Assembly (NCBI GenBank): GCA_010909165.1
Contig: MU008169.1
Span: 1-64,000, forward strand
Origin: Anthoceros angustus
Taxonomy: Eukaryota; Streptophyta; Anthocerotopsida; Anthocerotales; Anthocerotaceae
DNA: 64,000 bases
Direction: 5' to 3'
The position numbers and the translations under genes are program-made. Under the pieces are notes generated by a model that had not been told where the DNA came from, made no database searches, and saw nothing but the letters and a program-made list of their open reading frames with translations. Below, in pieces: positions 1 to 10,259 of the stretch; position 1 is the first letter of the stretch, and every line of letters begins with the position of its first letter.

Positions 1-870
1 ATTTTCGTCCTCCTTGCTGGTTTGCACCCAATATTTCATGCAATGTTTGTTGTTGTTTGCGGTTCCGGCATTGTGAAGCTTTGGCTGTCCAAGTGCGAGA
101 AGTAGTGTTAAAGATCTTGATTTGACAATGAGACCAACTCGGTGTATTCAACATCGACATGTTGAAAAGGTTAAGTGTAAAGGTGGTTTAAGTTTTATCC
201 TTCATTCTCTTATTGTGTTTGTCGATTCTATGTTTTGGCAGTAGCCACCACTAAAGATCTGTCGGCCACTAGTTTGTGCATTTGGTCCTCGATTCAACAT
301 TGATGGTGCCCGAGTGTGGTGGAGGTGATGCCTCCTCGTTGAGGCCTGTAAGCATTTTATGAGTCGTTTGGTGTTTCAAGGTTTGTTTCTTTTCTTCTTT
401 TGCTGATTGGTATTTGACTTTTTGTTGCTTTTTGTTGCGTTGCCAATTATTACCACCCTTGCTATCCACCATGAAAGCGGGCCCTTTGCCCTTTTTGGAC
501 GTTAGTATCTTCTTTGTATTTTGGTTCTCCTTGCTGGTTTGCACCCAATATTTCATACAATGTTTGTTGTTGTTTGCGTTCCAGCATTGTGAAGCTTTGG
601 AAGCTCAAGTGCCGAAAGTAGTGTTAAAGATCTTGATTGACAACGGACCAACTCGGGTGTATTCAACATCGACATGTTGAAAAGGTTAAGTGTAAAGGTG
701 GTTTAAGTTTCATCCTTCATTCTCTTATTGTGTTTGTCGATTCTATGTTTTGGCGAGTATTAGCCCCACCACTAGTTTGTTTGCATTTAGCATTTGGTTC
801 CTCATTTCAACATTGATGGTGCCACGAGTGTGGTGGAGGTGATGCCTCCTCGATTGGAGGCCTGTGTGCC
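1..870. repeat. Tandem duplication, about 515 bp period
   Basis: The stretch starting near position 8 (TCCTCCTTGCTGGTTTGCAC) recurs near 524 and the two copies stay alignable to about 250 and 800. Both copies contain the same AAAGATCTTGATTGACAA-like segment and the same GGTGGTTTAAGTTT segment. The left edge lies outside the window, so the full unit length is unknown. Differences are mostly 1-3 base indels. No protein family is recognised in either copy. Confidence 0.8.
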
Positions 871-912
871 AAGTCATTGTGGTGAGACAGGGGAAGTGCA
901 ACAGGAAGGATT

Positions 913-1526
913 GTGGAGACACCTATAGCTTTGGATATGGTAGAGCGGCATGGGGTTGAGAAGGGTGGTTCAAGCGAGTTTGAGCGTCTTCGAGATTACC
1001 CGAGAAAGGAGAATGACAGGAGAATCGAAAAGGGAATTTCAACGGCAAAAGATTTAGAATCATTGATTGAGCAAGAGGCGCAAGGCGTACAACCGAGTTT
1101 CCAAGCAAGAGAAAGCTTTGGAGATCCAAAGGAGAAAAATGTCGAAAGGAGGCAAGAGTATTTCAAAGCAGAAAAACTCAAGCAGCGGGAAGGAGCAAAT
1201 GCGAAGATTGCGTGGGAAAGCGGCAGAAGCAAACTATTGACAATGTTACAGTCCTCCAGGCCCACTTCCATCCATGGAAAACCATATAAAAAGTAAGTTG
1301 ATTTAATTGTTCCCTTGATTTTGATCGCTAATTTTACTTTAGTAGACTAAGACGGTAATGTTTGATTAGGTTCTCAACTTTCGAAGATGAAGAATTTCTC
1401 CAAAGCCCCGTGTTCATCAACTTCGCAAACTATGATAATGTTGGACAAGTTGCCCGGTTAAACCAAGTGGTCTTGGAAACTATGTCTTCAATCTCTACAA
1501 TTGTACGATCAATTTTCCAAAATAAG
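913..1526 (+). CDS. Two-exon gene-like fragment, unknown function
   Basis: Exon 1 (ATG at 913, ends 1292) reads 126 open codons of a charged, probably helical protein rich in Glu, Lys and Arg. It is followed by a GTAAGT donor at 1293. Exon 2 runs from 1370 (acceptor TTTGATTAG) to 1526, where a GTGGGA donor follows. The splice is phase-consistent: exon 1 ends with two bases of a Lys codon, exon 2 supplies the third and continues FSTFEDEEFLQSPVFINFAN. A further exon is expected downstream but not recognised. I know no family for it. It could be a captured gene fragment or part of a transposon. Start choice is weak because open sequence continues upstream in other frames. Confidence 0.45.
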
Positions 1527-1529
1527 GTG

Positions 1530-2040
1530 GGAATCTTTCTAATGAACTTTTCTTTTCATTCCGAATCATCTAATTGGTTACAAGCCTAATTTACTTTGTA
1601 TATGTAGATTTGTAATTTCGAATAAGGAGGATCAACTATTCTGGTATTTTCTCTATTTTCTGTTATTTTGAATTCATGCAATTACGGATATACGAAACTT
1701 TGCAAAGATGATATTTCTTTGTTGGTTTTTGTATATCCGGATCCGCATGAATGGTATATGTAAGATGTTTCTTGCCGATTAGCGATTGTGTTGGAATTAC
1801 TAGGCCTCCACAGATTACAATCTACCATGGTATTTCAGCACTTGCTATTCACTTGGTGATCATTCTTTACCCTCTTGTTCTAGTTTTGATTTGGATGGTA
1901 AAATGTTTCCATTCATCCTCGTTTTTACTCTATATTCACTTGGTTGATCCATTCTTTACCCTCCTATTCTAGTTTTGACTTGGATGGTAAAATGTTTCCA
2001 TCCATCATCTATGCTTTCTACTCTATTGTTACAATTTCCA
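1530..2040. repeat. AT-rich spacer with an 88 bp direct repeat (1853-2027)
   Basis: No coding signal is seen here. A segment containing TTTGGATGGTAAAATGTTTCC or a close variant (CTTGGATGG) occurs twice, at about 1888 and 1978, within two copies of an 88 bp repeat preceded by TTCTTTACCCTC. The stretch from 1530 to 1850 is AT-rich and featureless. Confidence 0.6.
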
Positions 2041-2159
2041 CCTTATTCGGTAAAAATTTTACCAATTGAAAAATTCTCTCTCTTCGTTTTTACCTTTTGG
2101 CCCGAAAAAACCAATGGGCGTCGAGGCCCCAGGCAGGCAGGACTGCGTAACCACGGGCG

Positions 2160-2610
2160 TAACCACATAAGTACACCAATGCACAAGTGCCCATGTAACC
2201 CGCAGGACCGTAACCACATGGCAAGACAAGTACACCATGCCACGACCACATAGCAAGAGAAGTACACCATGCCACACCCTGTATAAGTGCCCATATACAC
2301 GGAGCATATCACGACCACATGGCGGAAAAGTGAACCATCAGACAAGTGCCCATGTAACCATGGGAACATGCCAGACCACAAGGAAACAAGAGTGAGCCAT
2401 GCACAAGTGCCCATGTAATGGAACATGCGGGACCACAAGGCAAGAAGAGTGAGCCATGCACAAGTGCCCATGTAAAGGAACATGCCAGACCACAAGGCAA
2501 GAAGAGTGAGCCATGCACAAGTGCCCATGTAACCACGGGAACATGCGAGGATCACATGGCAAGAAAAGTGAACAAGCATACAAGTGCACATGTAACCAAC
2601 TTGAAGGGAA
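2160..2610. repeat. CATG-rich minisatellite, 57-63 bp units
   Basis: Seven imperfect units each begin ACAAGTGCCCATGTAA and contain GGGAACATGCCAGACCACA and AGTGAGCCATGC or variants. Unit starts lie near 2182, 2282, 2343, 2403, 2459, 2516 and 2579. The middle three units are nearly identical. Long open frames on both strands across the array arise because the unit is close to a multiple of three and lacks stops; I do not read them as genes. Confidence 0.8.
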
Positions 2611-2623
2611 CATACCCATCTGC

Positions 2624-2632
2624 TATATAAAG
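2624..2632 (+). promoter_or_regulatory. TATA-box-like sequence after the minisatellite
   Basis: TATATAAAG lies 14 bp after the last minisatellite unit, a strong plant TATA consensus on the plus strand. The next 600 bp contain only a short open frame (2701-3057) of unknown nature, so a promoter for an undetected or lost transcript is possible but not shown. Confidence 0.35.
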
Positions 2633-2639
2633 CCACGTC

Positions 2640-3260
2640 CATACTTGTCGACGCTTGTTCAACCCTTGCGACGACATGCCTCCATCCCCACCACACGTGT
2701 ATGGTCAAGGAAGTTGAATTCAAGATGAATTCAACATCCTCCCTGTGTGCCAAATGGCGAGCACCTCTGAGGAAGAGCCAGTCAAAAACCAGGGACATAC
2801 TGCCATATGCATTTCATTGTTGGAAATTATCTCCATGGTTCAAGGACACAACGTACCGGGTCTGCTCTATAAAGCTGGCAATGTATTTGCCTGAGCTGGA
2901 AAATGACCGTGTGCCCAAGACCAATGGCATCTACAATTTGTACACTGCACCATGCATTATTGGATCATCGTTGGATACAAACAAGCTATCTTCATGGTTC
3001 AAGGAAACAACGATAAGGGGCAATGAGATGCCAACAATCTCCGTCCAGTCAACGTGATGCTTGCACTCCACACCAAAACAACGACTTTTACCACTCCACA
3101 TCAAAACAACCTAAGGATCCCTAACGGCATCATCACGATTACTCTCCTCCACAAGGAGTCCACTACTTGAGCATCGATGATAGGACGTATAACAACTCGT
3201 CACCATCCATTCATGGTGGACCATGTCAAACTTGCATAGTTTGACTAACTCAGTTGAACA
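2640..3260. other. Spacer; no recognised gene
   Basis: One 118-codon plus-strand open frame (2701-3057) starts here. Inside it, a motif around CCATGGTTCAAGGACACAACG (2832) recurs at 2993 as TTCATGGTTCAAGGAAACAACG, suggesting a diverged 161 bp repeat. No family is recognised. The tail from 3060 to 3260 is featureless and shares CATGTCAAACTTGCATG with position 39,164, which marks the 3' flank common to both HGKG-family copies. Confidence 0.4.
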
Positions 3261-5800
3261 TCATGCGTTCTCTAGAGGCAAGGTATAGGCGGACCGAATA
3301 TTCTTACGCAACATGTAATCTTGACCAACCACCACGCACCGACGATGTGTGACGGCTCCAAGGCGATGTCGGCTTGTGCTAAGCGTGTGCTTCACCTCAG
3401 TGCACTGCAGAAGGTAGAATTCTTGGCCCTCATCTTCTTTATTGGCAAAAACCATGAAGTTGTCACCGACTTCCAAGAGGTCGCCGTCGAGAGATCCACA
3501 CTTCATCATCGCGGACAAGGAGGCGTCGAGTAAAGGAATTGCCGGTGGGGCTGCGGGTAATCCGAGGAGCAGGACCATCAGCATGTGGTCTAATCGTAAC
3601 CAAATTCCAAAAGCCGGCGTGGAACTCTCTTGCAAGCATCATGGTTGCTTTCCATACACTCTGCACAAAAACAGGACAGGCTGCGCATTTTCAGTTGCCT
3701 GGGATCTGCCACACTAGCCCCATACAGGCTATGCATCTTCTTGGACCCGGGTATGGAGTCACAAGCATATTTCACCCTCCGATTCACCTCATCCTTGCCA
3801 ATAAGCCAGAAACTTCTATGCACTCCATGCTGCCCAGATGCATAAGAGCTTGCTGCAGCAGCAGAAATGTGTTCTTGCAGGTACTGGACAACATCAGCTG
3901 CATTTTGCAACCTCCCTGCCGTGGGAGAGGACTCTGCAGCTCTAAGGGCTCTCTTCAAAATAGCACCTGCACCATCATGCTCTCCCTTGCCATGGCCACT
4001 CCCAAAGTATGACCACATGTTGCGGCCACACAGCTAGGGTACACAGGAGATGAAGTATGAAGGTCGACATGCCTTGAATTGACTTGCTGCTCCATCGACC
4101 AGCACCAATGCTCCGAGGTCTTGGGAACCACAGATCCAACATCCACCACCAATGCTTCATCAAAGCAGTGTTGAGCGAAGGCGTGTCATGCACAAGGTCG
4201 TCAGCGATGTAGAAGTGGTAGTATTTCGAATGTTTGCGCGGGGTTGTCGGCATCTAGGGGCCATTGCGCTAGAAAACCGAGCGAGGATGGAAACACGGTC
4301 ATTACGCCAATGCATGGTGGATTTCATCTTGGACTCCAAATGCGTAATTCGAGAAAATCCATAACCGAGACAACCACATCGGATGGAAACCACTCTAGGC
4401 AATGCGAACTCCAACCCGCCATCGAACAAAGTCATGGAGAATGAAATCCTTCAACTTGCCCTTGAAGAACTCAACAAATTCTGCTGGATGTGTCTCCATG
4501 AAGACAAGTTTGATCCGTTTCTTATCCTGCCCATCCACATCCTTGCCCACAACTTGGTATTGGAAGCATCTCCATTTTAGAAGAGCATTAGGTGAACATT
4601 TATAGAAGTCTCCAATGACGAACTTAAGCTTATTCACCCCACATAGGACACAAGTGCCTTGCGGACATGCGAGCATGCCAATCTGCATCAGCCTTCGCAC
4701 AAAGAGCACTTTGACAAAGCGATCTCAGCCACACATGTGGAGGAGCATTACAAACAATGGGAGATGTACTGGCGGCAAAGCAGACCTCCACAAGAACAAT
4801 GGCAAAGACCACGGGGATGGACACGAGAGAGAGTCCCACGGAGGCCATTCAATGCATCCTTCAAAAGGCCATCTCCACATGATAACAACAAAGATTACGC
4901 TCCTGCAGCTCTTCACAAAAATGGCTTCAACTTCTCAAAGCTCCGCCCTACTTGAATGTTGGTGTTCCTCACAAAAGCGCAAGTAGAATTGATCACGGCC
5001 CACACATGCGATCCGCCACACCTCGGATGAACTTGAACACCTGAATTTGCCCACAAGGCCCCAAGCAGATGCCTAATTGAAGTTCAAAATCAACATCTAC
5101 ACTAAGCATTTACACACAGTCAAATGAGTCAGAAAGCTTACAAACCCACAGCTTTGCCAGGCCAGAGCCTCTGTTACAGCTTGGTACATGCAATCTGCTA
5201 CACCTCAAATGAACCAGGACTGCAGCACCAAATTTTTCTGTCATGTCCCCCAAGCAGATGGCCAACTAAGGTTACAATCAACATGTACACTAGGCATTCA
5301 CACACACTCTGACAAGGAGATGCCCAAACAGCATGTAAAAGGCAACCAGCAATAACATGGATTTGTGCATCACACAAAGGCACAAGACCATGACCCAAAC
5401 GTACTTGTGACATGTCAAGAAAGTGCGTGATGTGGTTGATGAAGGTTTTAGGCTGCGTCGCGGCAGCTTGGTATCTTTGTGTTTGACGCGGCAATTCCAA
5501 AAGCGGGCGATGCTTGCTTTCACATAGGCGGAAGGATGTCGACCTTGCTTTCCTTCCACCCCACACCATGTTCTCGGCACGAAACATATCCTCCGCACGG
5601 TGCTCAAAGCTTGATGGATCGCCTCCGCTCACTCCTATGTGCCGAGAAAGGCTCGAAAGGGACCCTTTCCTTGGATATCCTCGATAAGATAATGTTGAAC
5701 AAGGTGTTCCTTGCCCGCAATTTGTCACCAACTTGAACATCATTTAAACTTGTGCAAGCCTCACGCACATTCTTCAACAACAATGCTCCCAATTGGCTGT
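3261..5800 (-). pseudogene. HGKG-motif DDE-like transposase family, copy 1 (broken)
   Basis: Reading leftwards from 5800: an N-terminal exon with LSRHIGVSGGDPSSFEHR and HITHFLDMSQ ending at 5405 before a GTACGT donor; an intron of about 410 bp; then FYLRFCEEH, ERNLCCYHVEMAF, LKWRCFQYQVVGKDVDG, KLVFMETHPAEFVEFFKGKL, YIADDLVHDT, SYFGSGHGKGEHDGAGAILK and a C-terminal domain with LEVGDNFMVFANKEDEGQEF. The pieces lie in order but in several frames. The HGKG..DG motif and preceding DG..QFK block are, from memory, typical of uncharacterised DDE-like proteins of plants and animals. The same blocks occur in copy 2 at 39,061-44,112. The frame breaks may be real decay or consensus errors. Function is inferred, not shown. 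Confidence 0.6.
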
Positions 5801-6943
5801 CTTTGGCATCTGTCGAGCTCTTGGTGAAACATCTTCAGAATGGCGGTTACTAAACTTCTCCGAATGTCTTGACGACATTACGCGTGTATCCACTTGTAAG
5901 CTCTAAAGCGATGACCTAATTTGCGAGCCACATCACCTTGCGGCGTAAGCATTCCTTAACACGCGTGACCATAGCTCAGCTCTCTAAACTTACATGCAGA
6001 CGGTTGAAGTTTGGGCACCACGAGTTTCTTGCACAGTAGCGATTGCATCCTCTTACATTCCACCTTCCTCTCTTCTTTGCATGGGTCCCCTCGTTTGACC
6101 TCTTCGAGGAATACCAAGATTCCTTGTTATTCTCCTTCACGGCAACTCTTGAACACCAGCTTCACTAGAAGATGCTTACTTGCTGACTGGGCTGGGCTGG
6201 CGTTCTCATTGTCGGCGTTTCATGACCCGCTCCAGGGTTGATGGTGACCGAGCCATGCACGCTACGCACAACCCTAAACAAAAGCACGGTACTGATTAGA
6301 CTCCAACTTTGTACCGCAGCGGGCCAAGAACAAGCCAGGCACAACCCTAAAAGCACTGATCACCTCAGTAAGCAAGCTCGCGCCTCCACGGATCCGGTTG
6401 TAGGGTGTGAGCTGCTGATCGTGTGATCCTACAAGGTGATCGATATCGACCACCACTGCGCATCCGCGATTCCCTCGGAGTTCCATGAAAGCCCATCAAG
6501 AACCAACAGTTAGAAATACAATGAACCAAGGACTACCTAAACCCAATGCATACCACCACCTCGCCTACCACTTCCACCACCTCAATCCACCACTCCCTTG
6601 CCAACCCTTGCCACGGTACCTTGGTCCTGCCTCAACCCTGCTCACATCACGCCACATATACCCACCAGTGAGCTAAGTCCAAAGCTCTCATCAAAGAAAA
6701 CGTTTATCAAACATGCCGCAGATCTAGGTCTAACTGCGCTCCATATCGAGTTCCAGTTCTCATGCTACATAGTCCGGCCCAGACCTCAAGATAAGCCTAC
6801 TCTATACATGTGTGTTGAGATGCACTCCTCGCCCTGGTGTGTGGTGACCTCTTCTGACGCAGCAACCCTAAATCGAAGTGCGGCGAAGTGCGGCAACTCA
6901 AAATTTGTTCGATTACACGACGATCCGTTTGCTCATCTAAATA
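5800..6943. other. Spacer; no supported gene
   Basis: Short open frames occur on both strands (longest 6598-6960, 120 codons, plus) without recognisable domains. The part nearest 5800 may be the diverged first exon or 5' leader of the minus-strand HGKG gene, since the matching region of copy 2 continues a further 400 bp. Nothing else is seen. Confidence 0.4.
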
Positions 6944-8646
6944 AATATGCTACAAAATGATTTAGGTAAGGGCGAGTGCGCCTACACACTGTTCTCGGGC
7001 CCGCCGTAAACATAGTGTGACAAGTGCCGAGTGAGACAATGCCCATCCCAAGTAGTCTCTAAATTTAGACTTTCATTTTGAATATTTTCATGAGTATTTT
7101 AATTTTAAATTTTAATCTCATGTAGAAGTGATATATTTGTATATCTTGTAAAAAATCAGATAGTTTAGAGAAGAAATAAATTAGTTAAAATTATTAACGT
7201 TACATGAGGACAAAATAACAATGTTTATGTTTCTCACTAATGTGAGCACCAAACCATGCTTACACCCTATGACGGATCAAGCCCATAAAGTCATTGTTAG
7301 TCAAACCCGAGATAGTATGACCACGGGATGAGTGGCGGGACTGGATGAGCTTGCTAGATCTACTATCATGCTAACATTGTCAAAAGCGATGTACTTCAAT
7401 GTGAAAGATAAGACCACAAGTTACGGCGTGGATGTGACTGTATGAGAAGCAAAGTGCGGCTTCTCGGTGTATTGGTTGAAGCGGTGGTGGACTTGAAGAT
7501 GAAGGAAGGGACGAGGATGTCCGATCATCGAATGATTTCAATACCATTTTCAGCCACTCTCATCTCAAGGTATCACATTCCCAGTTCCGTGAGAGCTATG
7601 TTTCATTGGTCACATTACGGAGTTGGGACACCTTTAAATGCCGAGTAATTGCCTTTGCTAGTGGTCTTACCATTGTAAATGTAGAAGGTAGCACATTGGC
7701 GAGGAGGTGAGCAGGAAAACATGGAACCTTCCAAAGGTTCCGGTGCCCTCATAGTGAGAGGGAGGTCCCTGCGAAGGGAAGCAACCGACGAAGCTTTCTC
7801 GTAAATATGCTACAAAATGATTTAGGTAAGGGCGAGTGCCCGCCACCACATTCTCGGGCCCACTTCGTAAACATAGTGTGACAAGTGCCGAGTGAGACAA
7901 TGCCCATCCCAAGTAGTCTCTAAATTTAGACTTTCATTTTGAATATTTTCATGAGTATTTTAATTTTAAATTTTAATCTCATGTAGAAGTGATATATTTG
8001 TATATCTTGTAAAAAATCAGATAGTTTAGAGAAGAAATAAATTAGTTAAAATTATTAACGTTACATGAGGACAAAATAACAATGTTTAGTAGTTTCTCAC
8101 TAATGTGAGCACCAAACCATGCTTACCACATGACGAGATCAAGCCCATAAAAGTTAAGTGAGCAGGATAGTATGACGGGATGAGTGGCGGGACTGGATGA
8201 GCTTGCTAGATCTACTATCATGCTAACATTGTCAGTGTACTTCAATGTGAAAGATAAGACCACGAGTTACTGGTATGGCGGGCATGTGACTGATGAGCAA
8301 AGTGCGGCTTCTCGGTGTATTGGTTGAAGCGGTGGTGGACTTGAAGATGAAGGAAGGGACGAGGATGTCCGATCATCATGATTTCAATACCATTTTCAGC
8401 TCTCATCTCAAGGTATCACATTCCCAGTTAGTGAGAGCTATGTTTACATTGGTCACATTACGGAGTTGGGACACCTTTAAATGACTCGAGTAATTACGCC
8501 TTTGCTAGTGGTCTTACCATTGTAAATGTAGAAGGTAGCACATTGGCGAGGAGGTGAGCAGGAAAACATGGAACCTTCAAAAGGTTCCGGTGCCCTCATA
8601 GTGAGAGGGAGGTCCCTGCGAAGGGAAGCAAGGACGAGCTTTCTCG
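6944..8646. repeat. Direct tandem duplication of about 860 bp
   Basis: Sequence from AAATATGCTACAAAATG at 6944 repeats from 7804. Both copies hold the same AT-rich element followed by copia gag sequence. Copy 1 breaks off at TTTCTCGTA (7795-7803) and the second copy begins; copy 2 continues from the equivalent point into the rest of the copia element. Copies are near identical in AT-rich parts and differ by 2-6 base indels elsewhere. Confidence 0.85.
7010..7275. repeat. AT-rich element, also at 7870-8130 and 44,725-44,980
   Basis: An approximately 260 bp AT-rich segment is bounded on the left by GTGTGACAAGTGCCGAGTGAGAC and on the right by CTCACTAATGTGAGCACCAAACC. A diverged relative at 44,725-44,980 has GTGTCTGGACAAACCCGTCG and CTCACTTAAGTGAGCACCAAAG in the same places. 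Shared edges with a diverged AT core suggest a short non-autonomous element family. I could not find convincing terminal inverted repeats or a target duplication. Confidence 0.4.
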
Positions 8647-8804
8647 TAGCAAATCTCGTAGTCGTAACAAGAATGTGGAGTGTCACTATTGTCACAAAGG
8701 GTCACTTCAAAAGAGAGTGCGAGAAGTTCAAAAGGACCAAGGAAAAGAAGAAGCGGGGACAAGAAGGCGACTTGAATCGAGTTGGAAGAGTTAAAATTCA
8801 TTGA
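8150..8804 (+). pseudogene. gag: Copia gag (frame-broken), left element
   Basis: The segment encodes copia-type gag blocks: VVDLKMKEGTRMSDH, VRAMFTLVTL and a GSGALIVRGRS hinge, then a CHYCHK..HFKREC zinc knuckle (CX2CX4HX4C once about two missing bases are allowed for) and a basic KKKRGQEGD tail. These lie in different frames, separated by small indels. A second, earlier copy of the N-terminal half lies at 7442-7800 because of the tandem duplication. Gag packages the element RNA in the virus-like particle. It is not functional as written. Confidence 0.7.
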
Positions 8805-8819
8805 GGACGGAGATGTCCT

Positions 8820-10200
8820 TATCTCTTCTTACTTGAATCTTTGCAATTAACGTGGATAGTCATTTATTCGCAATTGGATAATTGACTGGTGCATCTTTCC
8901 ATGTTACTCCTCATAGAGAGTGGTTTAACGTATGATGCTACAAGGAAAGGATGTGTTAGGCTTGGAAATAACTATGCATGCGGATCGCGGGCGTTGGTGA
9001 TGTGCAACTCAAGTTTGACAACGGATCTTCATTCATCTTTGAAGGGCGTTAGGCATGTTCGAAGTTGACAAAAGCATGATTAGCGCAGGTTGGATGATCT
9101 TTGGTTACTTCTGGTTTGGGGATCACTCTTGGAAGATCTCCAAAGGTTCTGTGTTAGCTCGTGGATCGAAGTGTGGCACTTTGTACTCACTTGAGTAAAC
9201 CGTCGATCATATAATCATGTAACAGGCAAATGTTTCCTTGTGGCATTGCGGTTAGGACATATGTCTCGAGAAGGGAATGAAGGTTTTATCTCGTTACGGT
9301 TATCCCACTGTTCTTAACTTCTCGATCTCTCGATGTGTGAGCACTTTTATATGGGAAGCAGACAAAATCATCACATCGAACAAGAGGTAAAGTAAGTAAA
9401 CCTCTTGAGTTGGTTCACGATGTATGTGGACCTATGCCTCTGCATCATTAGGCGGTGCCTCCTATTTTGTCACTTTCATAGATGATTTCTCACGCAAGGT
9501 GTGGGTTTATCCTTTGAGGAAAAAGGATGAAGTTCGGTGTTTGAAATTTGTCACCCTTGTAGAGAATCTGCCACCGATTGAAGTGTCTAAGGGCGGATAA
9601 TGGTGGAAGTATGTTCAAGCTTTCCATTCGTGATTCCAAGGGAATCAAAAGAGAATTTCGTATACTCCTCCACAAAATGGTGTGGTGGCGGATGAAACAG
9701 AACCATTCGAGGAGAGGATGCGTAGTTTGTTGTCAAACTCGGATTGCCTAATGGGTTTTGGGCGAGCGATTCTCTGCAATTCATCTTATTAACGGATCTC
9801 CTAATAAGGCATTGATAGCGAGTTCGAGGAGCTATGGTGCGGAAAGAAACCATCCTACAAGCATCTGCGAGTGTTTGGTATGAGGCATCTTGCCATGTTC
9901 CAAAAGAGTTTCGGGACAAGTTGGCACCTAAGTCCAAGAAATGTATTTTTCTTGGCTATGGTGATTCTGGTGAGATGGGATCGTTTGTGGGATCGAGGCT
10001 AGAAAGGTTGTTCGTACTAACGTGTTCTTCAATGAGAACAAGATGCAGAAGCCTACTCCAAGCTGGAGAGTGCGAAGGGTGATCTTCCAAGAAGATGGAC
10101 ATGATCATCATGGGCGGGTTGATACGTGGTAATGTGCGAGGAGCACATTCCTCCAGTAGATGAACCAAGAGTCGAACAAGCTCCTATAGAGTGTGCCCGT
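8820..10200 (+). pseudogene. pol: Copia protease and integrase (broken), left element
   Basis: A protease relic, GASFHVTPHREWF, occurs near 8890; its DSG active site is spoiled by a shift to a TAA-containing frame. A pre-integrase zinc-binding stretch with LWHCG..GHMSREGMK is near 9240, followed by the integrase core with HDVCGPM, YFVTFIDDFSRKVWVYPLRK and the C-terminal KCIFLGYG block (ORF 9834-10,082). The catalytic SDNGGEF region near 9595 is frame-shifted. Integrase would insert the cDNA copy; this one is disrupted by many one- to three-base gaps. Confidence 0.65.
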
Positions 10201-10259
10201 AGGTCGAGGCGGATTACGACCTCACGGCGGGTATGATCCATCTCGGATTATGTCATGCC

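Noticed and set aside
2043-2798. A 251-codon minus-strand open frame across the CATG minisatellite
   Set aside because: It translates the repeat units (YMGTCAWLTLLALWSGMF again and again) and all other frames of the array are equally open; it is a by-product of stop-poor units, not a gene.
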